This document shows, one piece after another, positions 8,464-17,087 of a stretch of DNA of 23,823 nt. Position numbers and translations under genes: made by a program. Within the stretch, counting starts at the first letter, position 1. Every line of letters starts with the position of its first letter. The notes below the pieces were generated by a model that was given only the letters and a program-made list of their open reading frames with translations, was not told the DNA's origin and did not search any database. Origin of the DNA: an uncultured Bacilli bacterium (GTDB lineage: Bacteria; Bacillota_I; Bacilli_A; RF39; UBA660); assembly GCA_944363745.1 (NCBI GenBank), contig CALVVD010000003.1, positions 1-23,823 on the forward strand. Reading direction: 5' to 3'.

Positions 8464-10311
8464 ATGTTATACATAATAACTGTTTTAATGATATTAAGTT
8501 TATCTTTAGTATTAAATAATAAATTTAAAATTAAATTAAATTATTCATTTCTAATTTCATCTTTATCCTTTGCTATAATACTTTATTTATTCGGTTTGTT
8601 TAAAGGTTTAGAAATAGGAGTTTATTTTATCTTAATAATTAGTTTAATTTGTTTTTTATATTTAATATTTCTACTAATAAAGAAAAAAATAAAAATAAGA
8701 GATATATTCAATCTTCCTACTTTTATTTTTTTAATCATTAGTTTTATTTTGTATATTTTATTACTTAATACACACTATTCTAATTGGGATGAGTTTGCTC
8801 ATTGGGGTCCTAATTTAAAAGCTATGCTAGAATATGATACTTTTTGGGCTAATCAAGAATGGAATGGTACTCATATTGCATATCCTCCTTTAATAGGCTT
8901 ATTTGAATACTTATTTTGTAAAATTAATGGTGGTTTTAATGAAGGAATATCATATTTTGCTATTAATATTATGATATTATCTGCTTTAATGATATTTATT
9001 AAAGATAAAAAAATTACTTTTATTAATATTATTAAAACACTTTTTCTCATCTTTATAATTTACACTCTAATGCTTTCTTTTAAATTCTATTTAACTAGTA
9101 TATATATTGATTTTATTTTAGGACTTATGTTCTTTGTTTCTCTTTATTTAGGTGTTAAAGATGATAAGAATTTTAGTGATAAATTACTATTAGTAATGTT
9201 ATTATTATCACTTCCTTTAATAAAAGATGCTGGTTTAGTTTTAGCAGGTATTATCTTATTAGAAATATTTATAAAAGAGATTCTTATTAAAATAGTTAAA
9301 GAAAAAAAGATATCTAAAAGTACTATAAAAAAACTATTGCCTTTAATTATATTATTAATATTAATTTTTTTAGGATATTTAAGTTTTAAAATATATTGTA
9401 GTATAAATAATATTCATGTTGATTTTCAACACGATGCAAATAATATAGCAGGTTTTAATTTAATAGATTATCTTAAGTCCATAACTTATTTTAAAGCACC
9501 TAGTGACATATCTAAAGAAATAGTAAATAATTTTTATACGGCATTGAATCAAAAATCTATAATAGGTGGAATTTTTGATACTGCCATTTTAATTATATCA
9601 GTGATGCTTGCATATTTAATTATTCTCTTTTTTAAAGATAAAAATAAGAAAAATAAAGATATTTATTTAACTATTATATTGACTTTATGTGGTGGTTTTA
9701 TTATATATAGTATGTTTCTATTATGTATTTATCTTTTTGCCTTACCAACGCACGAAGGATTAGAGTTAGCATCTTATACTAGATATATGTCAACATTTAT
9801 AATTGCCTTTTTACTACTTATATTACTTCATATTTGGCAAGAAGGTAAATTCAAAGAATTGATTATATTCTTTTTAATTATTTTAAGTAGTATTAATATA
9901 GTTGATTATTTTGATGTATTTACCAAAAAAGAAATTTCTATAGATACAAACATCTTAGAATCTGGAGATTATATAAATAATCATTTAACCAAAAAAGATA
10001 AAGTATATATTATTTATCAAAATAATGATGGTTCAGCCTTTAATATGTTAAGATTTTTAATCGCTCCCATTAAAACAAATCTCTTATGGGAATGGAGCTT
10101 AGGTGAACCATATAATGAAAAAGATCATTTTACTTTAAATCTTTCTTTAGATGAATGGATTTCAAAATTAAAAGAAGAAGATTTTGATTACATTTATTTA
10201 GGTCATATAGATGATAAATTTAAAGAGAAATATGGAGAGTTATTTGAAGATGAGATAAAAGAAGGATTATATAAAATCAAAAAAGATATGTCAGTCGAAT
10301 ATATAGGTTAG
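8464..10311 (+). CDS. Large polytopic membrane protein, GT-C-like, polysaccharide locus
   Basis: This 615-residue protein has about twelve hydrophobic segments. After the fourth or so comes a conserved-looking outer loop with NWDEFAHWGPNLKAM (about residue 107). A D/E pair in the first large outer loop is the usual signature position of GT-C glycosyltransferases acting on polyprenyl-phosphate donors. The last 120 residues are soluble and charged and probably extracytoplasmic. AGGAGGG at 8453-8459 precedes ATG 8464. It directly follows the GT2-DUF2304-SMR set, so I infer that it is the transferase using the sugar made by that set. I recognise the general type rather than a named family. Confidence 0.6.
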   Translation: MLYIITVLMILSLSLVLNNKFKIKLNYSFLISSLSFAIILYLFGLFKGLEIGVYFILIISLICFLYLIFLLIKKKIKIRDIFNLPTFIFLIISFILYILLLNTHYSNWDEFAHWGPNLKAMLEYDTFWANQEWNGTHIAYPPLIGLFEYLFCKINGGFNEGISYFAINIMILSALMIFIKDKKITFINIIKTLFLIFIIYTLMLSFKFYLTSIYIDFILGLMFFVSLYLGVKDDKNFSDKLLLVMLLLSLPLIKDAGLVLAGIILLEIFIKEILIKIVKEKKISKSTIKKLLPLIILLILIFLGYLSFKIYCSINNIHVDFQHDANNIAGFNLIDYLKSITYFKAPSDISKEIVNNFYTALNQKSIIGGIFDTAILIISVMLAYLIILFFKDKNKKNKDIYLTIILTLCGGFIIYSMFLLCIYLFALPTHEGLELASYTRYMSTFIIAFLLLILLHIWQEGKFKELIIFFLIILSSINIVDYFDVFTKKEISIDTNILESGDYINNHLTKKDKVYIIYQNNDGSAFNMLRFLIAPIKTNLLWEWSLGEPYNEKDHFTLNLSLDEWISKLKEEDFDYIYLGHIDDKFKEKYGELFEDEIKEGLYKIKKDMSVEYIG

Positions 10312-10323
10312 GAGTGTAGCAGT

Positions 10324-11484
10324 ATGTATGATGTAATTATAGTAGGAGCAGGTTTTGCAGGAAGTATCTTAGCAGAACGTTTTGCAAATAATAATAAAAA
10401 AGTATTAGTAATAGATAAGAGAAATCATATTGGTGGTAATATGTATGAAGAAACTCGTAGTAATGGGGTAAGAGTTCATAAATATGGACCTCATATTTTT
10501 CATACTAACGATAAAGAAGTATTTGCATATTTACAACAATTCACTAGTTTTTACTTTTATGAACATAGAGTTATAGGTTATATTGATGAGAAGTTTGTGC
10601 CTATTCCCTTTAATTTTAAATCATTAGAATTATTATTTCCTAGTGATAAAGTAAAAGAAATTAAAGAAAAATTATTAAGTAAATATAAAGACCAAAAGAA
10701 AGTATCTATTTTAGATTTATTAAATGATGAAGATAGAGTTATTAAAAGTTTTGGAGAATATGTTTATGAAAAAGTATTTGTAAACTATACTGCTAAACAA
10801 TGGAATGTTCCAATTAGTGAAGTAGATACTTCTGTTATTAATAGAGTACCCGTTCTTTTAGGCTATGATGATAGATATTTCACTGATACTTATCAAGCGA
10901 TGCCTAAAAATGGTTTTAATGAAATATTTGAGAATATGTTAGATAATAAAAATATTGATATTAAGTTAAATACTAATGCTAAAGACTTATTAACAATAGA
11001 TACTGATAATAAAAAGATATATTATGATAATAAAGAATTTAAAGGAATAGTAATCTATAGTGGGGCAATAGATGAGTTCCTTGATTATAAATATGGACCT
11101 CTTCCATATAGGTCTTTAGATTTAGTATTTGAAGATAGATCTGAAAATTATTATCAACCAACTTCTGTTGTTAATTATACTGTAAGTGAAAAATTTACAA
11201 GAATAACAGAATTTAAATATTTATCTAACCAAATAGTTAAAGATAATACAACAATATTAAAAGAATATCCTTTAACTTATGATTATAAAAATAAAGATCA
11301 TGTTCCATATTATGCTATCTTTAATGATAAGAATATTTCTTTATATAATAAATATTATAACAGTATTAAAGATATAGATAATTTCTATTTATGTGGTCGG
11401 CTTGCTGAATATAAATATTATAATATGGACGCAGTAATTAGAAGAGCTTTAGACTTATATAAAGAAATAGAAGGAGTTAAATAA
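10324..11484 (+). CDS. glf: UDP-galactopyranose mutase
   Basis: This FAD enzyme interconverts UDP-galactopyranose and UDP-galactofuranose in the cytoplasm. The N-terminal FAD site is VGAGFAG (residues 7-13) with IDKRNHIGGNMYEE further on. Family motifs present are HKYGPHIFHTND, the NRVPVLLGYDDRYF...YQAMPKNGF substrate region, RITEFKY and the C-terminal GRLAEYKYYNMD FAD/substrate motif. At 386 residues it is full length (family 370-390). GGAG at 10311-10314 precedes ATG 10324. Its presence implies that the polymer made by this locus contains galactofuranose; no UDP-galactose epimerase is seen in the window, so the precursor must be supplied by a gene elsewhere. Assignment is very secure. Confidence 0.97.
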   Translation: MYDVIIVGAGFAGSILAERFANNNKKVLVIDKRNHIGGNMYEETRSNGVRVHKYGPHIFHTNDKEVFAYLQQFTSFYFYEHRVIGYIDEKFVPIPFNFKSLELLFPSDKVKEIKEKLLSKYKDQKKVSILDLLNDEDRVIKSFGEYVYEKVFVNYTAKQWNVPISEVDTSVINRVPVLLGYDDRYFTDTYQAMPKNGFNEIFENMLDNKNIDIKLNTNAKDLLTIDTDNKKIYYDNKEFKGIVIYSGAIDEFLDYKYGPLPYRSLDLVFEDRSENYYQPTSVVNYTVSEKFTRITEFKYLSNQIVKDNTTILKEYPLTYDYKNKDHVPYYAIFNDKNISLYNKYYNSIKDIDNFYLCGRLAEYKYYNMDAVIRRALDLYKEIEGVK

Positions 11485-11485
11485 T

Positions 11486-12526
11486 ATGACTAAGAAGAAG
11501 TTAAGTATAATAGTACCTTGTTATAAAGTAGAGAAATATTTACCTAGATGTTTAGATTCTTTAGTAAATCAAACTCTTAAAGATATAGAAATTATTTGTA
11601 TAAATGATGGTTCACCTGATAATTGTCTTAAAATATTAAAAGATTATAAGAAAAAGTATAAAGATAAAATTGTAATTATTGACAAAGAGAATGAAGGTGT
11701 TTGGAAGGGTAGAAAAGATGGTATAAAGAAAGCGACAGGAGAGTTTATTGGCTTTGTAGATAGTGATGACTATGTCGCTTTAGATTATGCTGAAAAACTT
11801 TATAATAAAGCCATTAAAGAAAATGCTGATATTTCTGTTTGTGGTTTTGATAGAATTGATTTAGATACTGGTAGACTTTATTCAAGAGAAATGTGTAAAA
11901 GTGAAGATAAAGTTATAGATATAGAAAAAGATCCAGGTGGATTATTAGAACTTAATGGAGCACCTTGGAATAAAATCTATAAAGCAGAACTTTTGAAAAA
12001 ACAAGCAGATTTAGAACATCCTCCTAAAATATTAGATGATATGATGTTCTTATTATTAATATATCTAAATGCTAAAAAAATTGTATTTGTTAATAAAAGT
12101 TTAGTTTATTATATGGTAAGAGAAGGTTCAATTGTAACAACTATTAAAAAAGAACAAATAGAATCTACTTATAGAGCGATGGTAGAAGTAAGAAAAGTAT
12201 ATGAAGAAAGTGAAAATAGAGTTAATATGTTAAAGATATTAGATGCTATGGCTTTCTTACATTTAGGTGTTTCTTTAATGTTTAGATTATCTTATGATAA
12301 GAGTTGTAATCTAAAAGAAGCGATTAAAAATAATAATAGATTCTTAACAGATTACTTTCCTACTTGGAAAAATACTAAATTTATTAAATTAGGTTATGTT
12401 ATAAAGAATAAACGAAATTTTAAATTATGGATTGTCAAAATAGTTTATAAATTGCATTTATTTAGAGCATTTTTAGTAGTATATCGCTTTATGATAGATA
12501 CTTTAGGAGTTGATATAAAATGGTGA
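11486..12526 (+). CDS. Family 2 glycosyltransferase
   Basis: The 346-residue protein has a GT-A domain at the N-terminus: LSIIVPCYKVEKYLPRC, CINDGSPDN and the metal-binding VDSDDYV (about residues 91-97), with a C-terminal helical region of about 120 residues that is basic and may lie on the membrane. It resembles EpsJ/CpsI-type transferases that extend a lipid-linked oligosaccharide in the cytoplasm. The catalytic-base region includes LDDMMF near residue 185. It starts one base after the glf stop, with AAGGAG at 11471-11476, so it is co-translated with the mutase and could be a galactofuranosyltransferase, though this is inference from position only. It overlaps the next gene by seven bases. 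Confidence 0.85.
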   Translation: MTKKKLSIIVPCYKVEKYLPRCLDSLVNQTLKDIEIICINDGSPDNCLKILKDYKKKYKDKIVIIDKENEGVWKGRKDGIKKATGEFIGFVDSDDYVALDYAEKLYNKAIKENADISVCGFDRIDLDTGRLYSREMCKSEDKVIDIEKDPGGLLELNGAPWNKIYKAELLKKQADLEHPPKILDDMMFLLLIYLNAKKIVFVNKSLVYYMVREGSIVTTIKKEQIESTYRAMVEVRKVYEESENRVNMLKILDAMAFLHLGVSLMFRLSYDKSCNLKEAIKNNNRFLTDYFPTWKNTKFIKLGYVIKNKRNFKLWIVKIVYKLHLFRAFLVVYRFMIDTLGVDIKW

Positions 12527-14607
12527 GAGTAAAAGATTTTTTTAAGAAACATAGTAAAACAATTTGTTATCTACTAGCTTTAATAATAACAATATTAGTA
12601 TTTATTCCTATATACTATAAATTTCCTCAATATAAGGTCACTATGGCATTTGAAATTATGTTACTAATTTTACTAATTTTAAGTTATTTCTTTACTAATA
12701 CTTTTAAAAAGATAGGTAACTTAATCATAAAATATAGATATCCTATCGCTTTAATTATTTTTATTATATGTGTTTTACTTAAAATAAATATGTCTTCAAT
12801 GGGAGTATATAATGAAATATTAAATGATAGAGGTGGAAATAATAATGATAATGTTTGGGGTATTAGTAGATCTATACGTTCTGATGAATATATAGTTCAT
12901 ACACCTTATTATTTTTCTCAAGCATACAATGACTATAATAAAATAAGTAATTTTATGAGTTTATCTGGACAAGATATGATAGTTGGTTATAATGCTCCAG
13001 TTAAAGATATATCTATGCTAGCTAAACCTTTAACTTGGGGATATTTATTATTAGGTAATGATTATGGTCTTGCCTGGTATTGGTGTTTAAAATTAATCTT
13101 ATTTTCTCTTGCAGCATTTGAACTTACAATGATTATTACTAAGAAAAATAAATTAGTATCTTGTATAGGAGTACTACTAATAGCTTTTGCTCCCATTATG
13201 CAATGGTGGTTTGTACCTCATATATGTGATGTTGTTTTATGGAGTATGTGGTTACTTATTTTAGCTTATCACTTTTTCACGGCGAAAAATAAGCTTTATA
13301 GAACTCTTTTTACAATATTAACACCTTTAGCCGGTTGTATCTTTGTTTTAGCATTATTCCCCTCAATGCAAATACCTTTAGGTCTTTTAGATATTCTTTT
13401 ACTGGTAGTATTTTTAATAAGGGACAAAGATTTAATTACTTTTAAAAAGAAGAATATTTTTAATATAATTATAATGATTTTAATAGCAGGTATTATTTTA
13501 GGATATACTTTATTAACATCTTTAGAGGCAATAAATATTCTCTATAATACATCATATCCTGGAAAAAGAGTATCTTATGGTAATACTGGTACTTTAACTT
13601 CTATATTTACAAACTTAACAACTTTATTTTTACCATATAAAGATATAACTTATCGAAATAATTGTGAAGTTAGTGATTTTATTCATTTTGCTCCAATTTT
13701 CTTACTTATTTATCCTATTATTTATAAATATTTAAAAAAGAAAAAATTTAATGATTTAATTGTAGGTAATGCTTTATTAGTTGCCTTAATAATTAGTTTA
13801 ATATTTTACTTAATAGGATTTCCTGAATTTCTTGCTAAAATTACTTTGTTTTCTTATATTAATAGAATATGGATTACTTATGGTTTTATTGCTGTTTTAT
13901 TTAGTTTATGGTGTATTTATATCTTATTTAAACATAAAGATATTTTAAATAATAAGCAGAAAATTGGTTCTTTAATAATCTTTATTCTTGCTTATATTTT
14001 AATAATTGATAAACTATGGTTAAGTTATATGTCAATTTATATTTATATTATAGAAATATTTCTTTTTGCTTTCATAGTATTTACTGTTTATTATAACTTA
14101 AAATATTTATGTGCCTTTATGCTATTTATTATAATGCTATTCTCATCATTTACAATTAATCCAATTAGAAGTGGTTCTAAAGCTTTAACTAATCACGAAT
14201 TAGTAACAGAAGCGAAAGAAATATATGAAAATGATGAAGGATATTTCTTGACAATAGATTCTATACAAACACAATCTTTATTACTTGCAAATGGTATAAA
14301 AGTATTAAATGCAGTTAATTTTTATCCTGATTTTGCTAAATGGAAAGATATAGATAAGAATAAGAAAAATTATGATAAATATAATCGTTATTTACATATG
14401 ATATTTAAATTTACTAATGATAAAACTAATTTTCAACTTAATACTAATGATAGTTTATTTATTAATATTAATCCTAAGGATTTAAGTAAACTTAAGGTAA
14501 AATATTTATTAGTATCATATGATGTTTCTAATATTTTAGATGAAAATGCTATTAATTATGAGCTTTTATATAATAAAAATTATTATATTTATAAACTAAA
14601 TAATTGA
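12520..14607 (+). CDS. Large polytopic membrane protein with C-terminal outer domain, GT-C/YfhO-like
   Basis: The 695-residue protein has about thirteen hydrophobic segments and a soluble C-terminal domain of about 140 residues. The first outer loop contains SIRSDEYIVHTPYYFSQ (about residue 118-134), a D/E-containing motif in the place used by GT-C enzymes, and later MQWWFVPH and FLPYKDITYRNN. The overall plan is like YfhO and related Firmicutes membrane proteins in polysaccharide loci that glycosylate wall polymers on the outer face. AGGAGT at 12505-12510 lies nine bases before ATG 12520, inside the previous gene, and the two overlap by seven bases. It is the last gene before an internal promoter. 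Exact family is not certain. Confidence 0.6.
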   Translation: MVRVKDFFKKHSKTICYLLALIITILVFIPIYYKFPQYKVTMAFEIMLLILLILSYFFTNTFKKIGNLIIKYRYPIALIIFIICVLLKINMSSMGVYNEILNDRGGNNNDNVWGISRSIRSDEYIVHTPYYFSQAYNDYNKISNFMSLSGQDMIVGYNAPVKDISMLAKPLTWGYLLLGNDYGLAWYWCLKLILFSLAAFELTMIITKKNKLVSCIGVLLIAFAPIMQWWFVPHICDVVLWSMWLLILAYHFFTAKNKLYRTLFTILTPLAGCIFVLALFPSMQIPLGLLDILLLVVFLIRDKDLITFKKKNIFNIIIMILIAGIILGYTLLTSLEAINILYNTSYPGKRVSYGNTGTLTSIFTNLTTLFLPYKDITYRNNCEVSDFIHFAPIFLLIYPIIYKYLKKKKFNDLIVGNALLVALIISLIFYLIGFPEFLAKITLFSYINRIWITYGFIAVLFSLWCIYILFKHKDILNNKQKIGSLIIFILAYILIIDKLWLSYMSIYIYIIEIFLFAFIVFTVYYNLKYLCAFMLFIIMLFSSFTINPIRSGSKALTNHELVTEAKEIYENDEGYFLTIDSIQTQSLLLANGIKVLNAVNFYPDFAKWKDIDKNKKNYDKYNRYLHMIFKFTNDKTNFQLNTNDSLFININPKDLSKLKVKYLLVSYDVSNILDENAINYELLYNKNYYIYKLNN

Positions 14608-14632
14608 AACCATTAGTTTCGTGTGCTACAAT
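14604..14632 (+). promoter_or_regulatory. Strong internal promoter with overlapping inverted repeat
   Basis: TTGAAA (14604-14609) and TACAAT (14627-14632) are separated by exactly 17 bases, and TGC before the -10 gives an extended element. The -35 overlaps the stop of the upstream gene. An inverted repeat GAAAC-CATTA-GTTTC (14606-14620) overlaps the -35 and the spacer, a position where a repressor could act. It lacks a T tract, so it is not a terminator. The promoter would let the GT2-GtrA-GT2 module be expressed apart from the long upstream operon. Confidence 0.7.
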
Positions 14633-14658
14633 TTAAATGAAACAAGGAGAGGAGTAAA

Positions 14659-15618
14659 ATGAAGAAGAAAGATGAAAATAATTATAAAGATAAAAAAATT
14701 GCTATATTAATTCCTTGCTATAATGAGTCATTAACAATAGAAAAAGTTGTTAAAGATTATAAAAAGGCTTTACCTAATGCTGATATTTATGTTTATGATA
14801 ATAATTCTACAGATGGTACTGATTTAATTGCTAAGAAAGCAGGAGCGATTGTTCGTTATGAATATCGTCAAGGTAAAGGTAATGTTATTAGAAGTATGTT
14901 TAAAGATATAGATGCAGATTGTTATTTAATGATTGATGGAGATGATACTTATCCTAGTGAATCTGCTAAAGAAATGTGTAAATATGTTTTAGATGGTAAA
15001 GCAGATATGGTAATAGGTGATAGATTATCTAGTACTTATTTTACAGAAAATAAAAGAGCGTTTCATAATTTTGGTAATAAATTAGTGAGAAGTTTAATAA
15101 ATCATTTATTTAAAAGTAATATAAGAGATATTATGACAGGATATCGAGCTTTTAGTTATGATTTTGTTAAGACATTTCCAGTTATTTCTAAAGGTTTTGA
15201 AATAGAAAATGAAATGACTATTCATGCAGTTTATAATAATTTTAAATTAGTAGAAATACCAGTTAATTATAAAGATCGTCCAGAAGGAAGTGTTTCTAAA
15301 CTTAATACTTATTCTGATGGTATTAAAGTATTAATGACAATAACAAGACTATTCAAAGAGTATAAGCCTACACTTTTCTTTAGTTTAATTGGTACGATTT
15401 TATTAATACTTGCTTTAATATTTGGAATTCCAGTTTTTAATGAGTTCTTTAAAACAGGTTTAGTGCCAAGATTTCCAACATTAATATTTTCATTAGTATT
15501 ATTATTAATAGCAATTTTAATGTATATTACAGGTATTATTTTAGAAGTAGTAGCAAAGAAAAATAAACAGATATTTGAACTTTTCTTAATTAGAACAAAG
15601 AGGGATAATAATGAATAG
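14659..15618 (+). CDS. Family 2 glycosyltransferase with C-terminal membrane helices (polyprenyl-phosphate sugar synthase-like)
   Basis: The 319-residue protein has a GT-A domain with LIPCYNESLTIEKVV, VYDNNSTDGT, the metal-binding MIDGDDTYP (about residues 91-99), VIGDRLS and MTGYRAFS, followed by two C-terminal hydrophobic segments (about residues 233-258 and 268-298). This is the membrane-anchored DPM1-like type that loads a sugar on polyprenyl phosphate at the inner face. AAGGAGAGGAG at 14644-14654 precedes ATG 14659. It is the first gene after the internal promoter and overlaps by eight bases with the GtrA-like gene, which is the classic synthase-flippase arrangement. The sugar is unknown. 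Confidence 0.88.
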   Translation: MKKKDENNYKDKKIAILIPCYNESLTIEKVVKDYKKALPNADIYVYDNNSTDGTDLIAKKAGAIVRYEYRQGKGNVIRSMFKDIDADCYLMIDGDDTYPSESAKEMCKYVLDGKADMVIGDRLSSTYFTENKRAFHNFGNKLVRSLINHLFKSNIRDIMTGYRAFSYDFVKTFPVISKGFEIENEMTIHAVYNNFKLVEIPVNYKDRPEGSVSKLNTYSDGIKVLMTITRLFKEYKPTLFFSLIGTILLILALIFGIPVFNEFFKTGLVPRFPTLIFSLVLLLIAILMYITGIILEVVAKKNKQIFELFLIRTKRDNNE

Positions 15619-16066
15619 AGAAGATAAAACAACTAAATTTGTAAAAAAAATGTTAAAAATACTTCATATAAAGTTAAAACCTAAATATGAGAAACTATTT
15701 ATTCAAATTTTTAAATTTGCTATCGTTGGTGGTACTGCTTTTGTAATTGATTTTGTATTTCTTTATATCTTTAGAGAATTTTGTCAATTCTCAGTACTTG
15801 TTTCTAATACTTTAGCATTTACTATTTCTGTTATCTATAACTATATTGCTAGTGTTAGATGGGTATTTGATGTTAATAAAGAAAAGAATGCTAAAAGACA
15901 ATTTGTTATCTTTATAGTATTTAGTGTAATAGGACTATTATTAAATGATTTAATTATGTGGTTAAGTGTAGACTTCTTAAATATTTATTATTTACTTGCT
16001 AAAATAATTGCAACATTTATTGTAATGATATTTAATTTTGTAACTAGAAAATTATTTTTAGAGTGA
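15611..16066 (+). CDS. GtrA family membrane protein
   Basis: The 151-residue protein has a short basic N-terminus and four hydrophobic helices. FKFAIVGGTAFVIDFVFLYIF (about residue 33-53), SNTLAFTISVIYNYIASVRWVF and the C-terminal FNFVTRKLF are the conserved features of GtrA proteins. GtrA members are thought to flip polyprenyl-phosphate-linked sugars to the outer face for use by GT-C transferases. GAGGG at 15600-15604 precedes ATG 15611, inside the end of the GT2 gene. Its place between two membrane-anchored GT2 enzymes suggests it serves one or both. Family assignment is secure; flipping is a family-level proposal. Confidence 0.9.
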   Translation: MNREDKTTKFVKKMLKILHIKLKPKYEKLFIQIFKFAIVGGTAFVIDFVFLYIFREFCQFSVLVSNTLAFTISVIYNYIASVRWVFDVNKEKNAKRQFVIFIVFSVIGLLLNDLIMWLSVDFLNIYYLLAKIIATFIVMIFNFVTRKLFLE

Positions 16067-16082
16067 AAAGGCTGTGATATAA

Positions 16083-17021
16083 ATGGATAAAATTTCTATA
16101 ATTGTTCCTTGTTATAATGAAGAAGAATCTATTCCTCTTTTTTATAAGGAGATATCTAAAGTAATAAAAAAGATGAAAAATGTAGATTTTGAATTATTAT
16201 TTATTAATGATGGATCTAGAGATAATAGTTTAAAAGAAATAAAAGAATTATCTAAAACTAATAAAGAAGTTAAGTATATATCTTTTTCAAGAAACTTTGG
16301 TAAAGAAGGAGCGATGATAGCAGGTCTTGAAAATGCTAGTGGAGATTATGTTGCTATTATGGATGTTGATTTACAAGATCCTCCAAGTAAAATAGAAGAG
16401 ATGTATAAGATTATTAAAAGTGATGATTCTATAGATTGCGTTGGTTTAAAAACTAATAGTCATGATGATTATGGCTTTATTAGAAGAATATTTACTAATC
16501 TTTTTTATAAAATTATTTCTAAAATGTCTAAAGTAGAGATGATTCCAGGGGCTAGAGATTTTAGACTTATGAATAGATTAATGGTTAATGCTATTATATC
16601 TTGTAGAGAATATAATAGATATTCTAAAGGATTATTTGGCTTTGTTGGCTTTAATACTAAATGGTTAACTTATAAAGCACCTGAAAGAAAAGCAGGTAAG
16701 TCAACTTGGAATTTCTTTAAACTTTGTACTTATGCTATAGATGGTATCTTAGCTTTTACTACTGCACCATTAACAATCGCTGCTTTCATAGGTATAATTT
16801 TCTGTTTATTATCTATAATAGCTATTATTATTATCATAATTAGAACCTTAATTTATGGAGATCCTGTTTCAGGATGGCCATCTTTAGTTTGTATAATGTT
16901 TTTCTTGAGTGGTATTCAACTATTTTGTGCAGGAATTAGTGGGGCCTATCTATCTAAAACTTATACAGAAGTAAAGAGAAGACCATTATACATTGTTAAA
17001 GAAAATAATTTAGATAAGTAA
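16083..17021 (+). CDS. Family 2 glycosyltransferase, GtrB/YkcC-like polyprenyl-phosphate glucosyltransferase type
   Basis: The 312-residue protein has ISIIVPCYNEEESIP, FINDGSRDNS, SFSRNFGKEGAMIAG, the metal-binding MDVDLQDPP (about residues 93-101), PGARDFRLM and YSKGLFGFVGF, then two C-terminal hydrophobic segments (about residues 225-260 and 275-297). These are the features of GtrB/YkcC/ArnC-type synthases, which make undecaprenyl-phosphate-glucose or a related lipid sugar. The start ATG 16083 has only a weak AAGG upstream, so it may depend on translation of the GtrA gene ending 16 bases before. The gene ends in a terminator that overlaps its stop codon. Glucose is the usual sugar in the family but is not proven here. 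Confidence 0.9.
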   Translation: MDKISIIVPCYNEEESIPLFYKEISKVIKKMKNVDFELLFINDGSRDNSLKEIKELSKTNKEVKYISFSRNFGKEGAMIAGLENASGDYVAIMDVDLQDPPSKIEEMYKIIKSDDSIDCVGLKTNSHDDYGFIRRIFTNLFYKIISKMSKVEMIPGARDFRLMNRLMVNAIISCREYNRYSKGLFGFVGFNTKWLTYKAPERKAGKSTWNFFKLCTYAIDGILAFTTAPLTIAAFIGIIFCLLSIIAIIIIIIRTLIYGDPVSGWPSLVCIMFFLSGIQLFCAGISGAYLSKTYTEVKRRPLYIVKENNLDK

Positions 17022-17040
17022 AATATACACTTATCTTTTT
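17012..17040 (+). terminator. Rho-independent terminator ending the polysaccharide locus
   Basis: AGATAAGT (17012-17019) pairs with ACTTATCT (17029-17036) around a 9-base loop, followed by a T-rich run. The stem includes the last codons and stop of the GT2 gene. Confidence 0.8.
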
Positions 17041-17055
17041 CTTTATTACAATTTA

Positions 17056-17064
17056 TGATAAAAT
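17056..17064 (+). promoter_or_regulatory. Putative extended -10 promoter for the U32/dGTPase/FolD operon
   Basis: TGA-TAAAAT at 17056-17064 is an extended -10 element lying just after the terminator. The -35 region is T-rich without a clear TTGACA. The transcript would begin near 17071, shortly before the AAAGGA ribosome site of the gene at 17088. Confidence 0.45.
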
Positions 17065-17087
17065 ATGTAATGTAAAGGACTGATGTT

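Noticed and set aside
15309..15632. Minus-strand reading frame of 107 codons
   Set aside because: It is antisense to the C-terminal membrane helices of a clear GT2, and its product is only the complement of hydrophobic codons.
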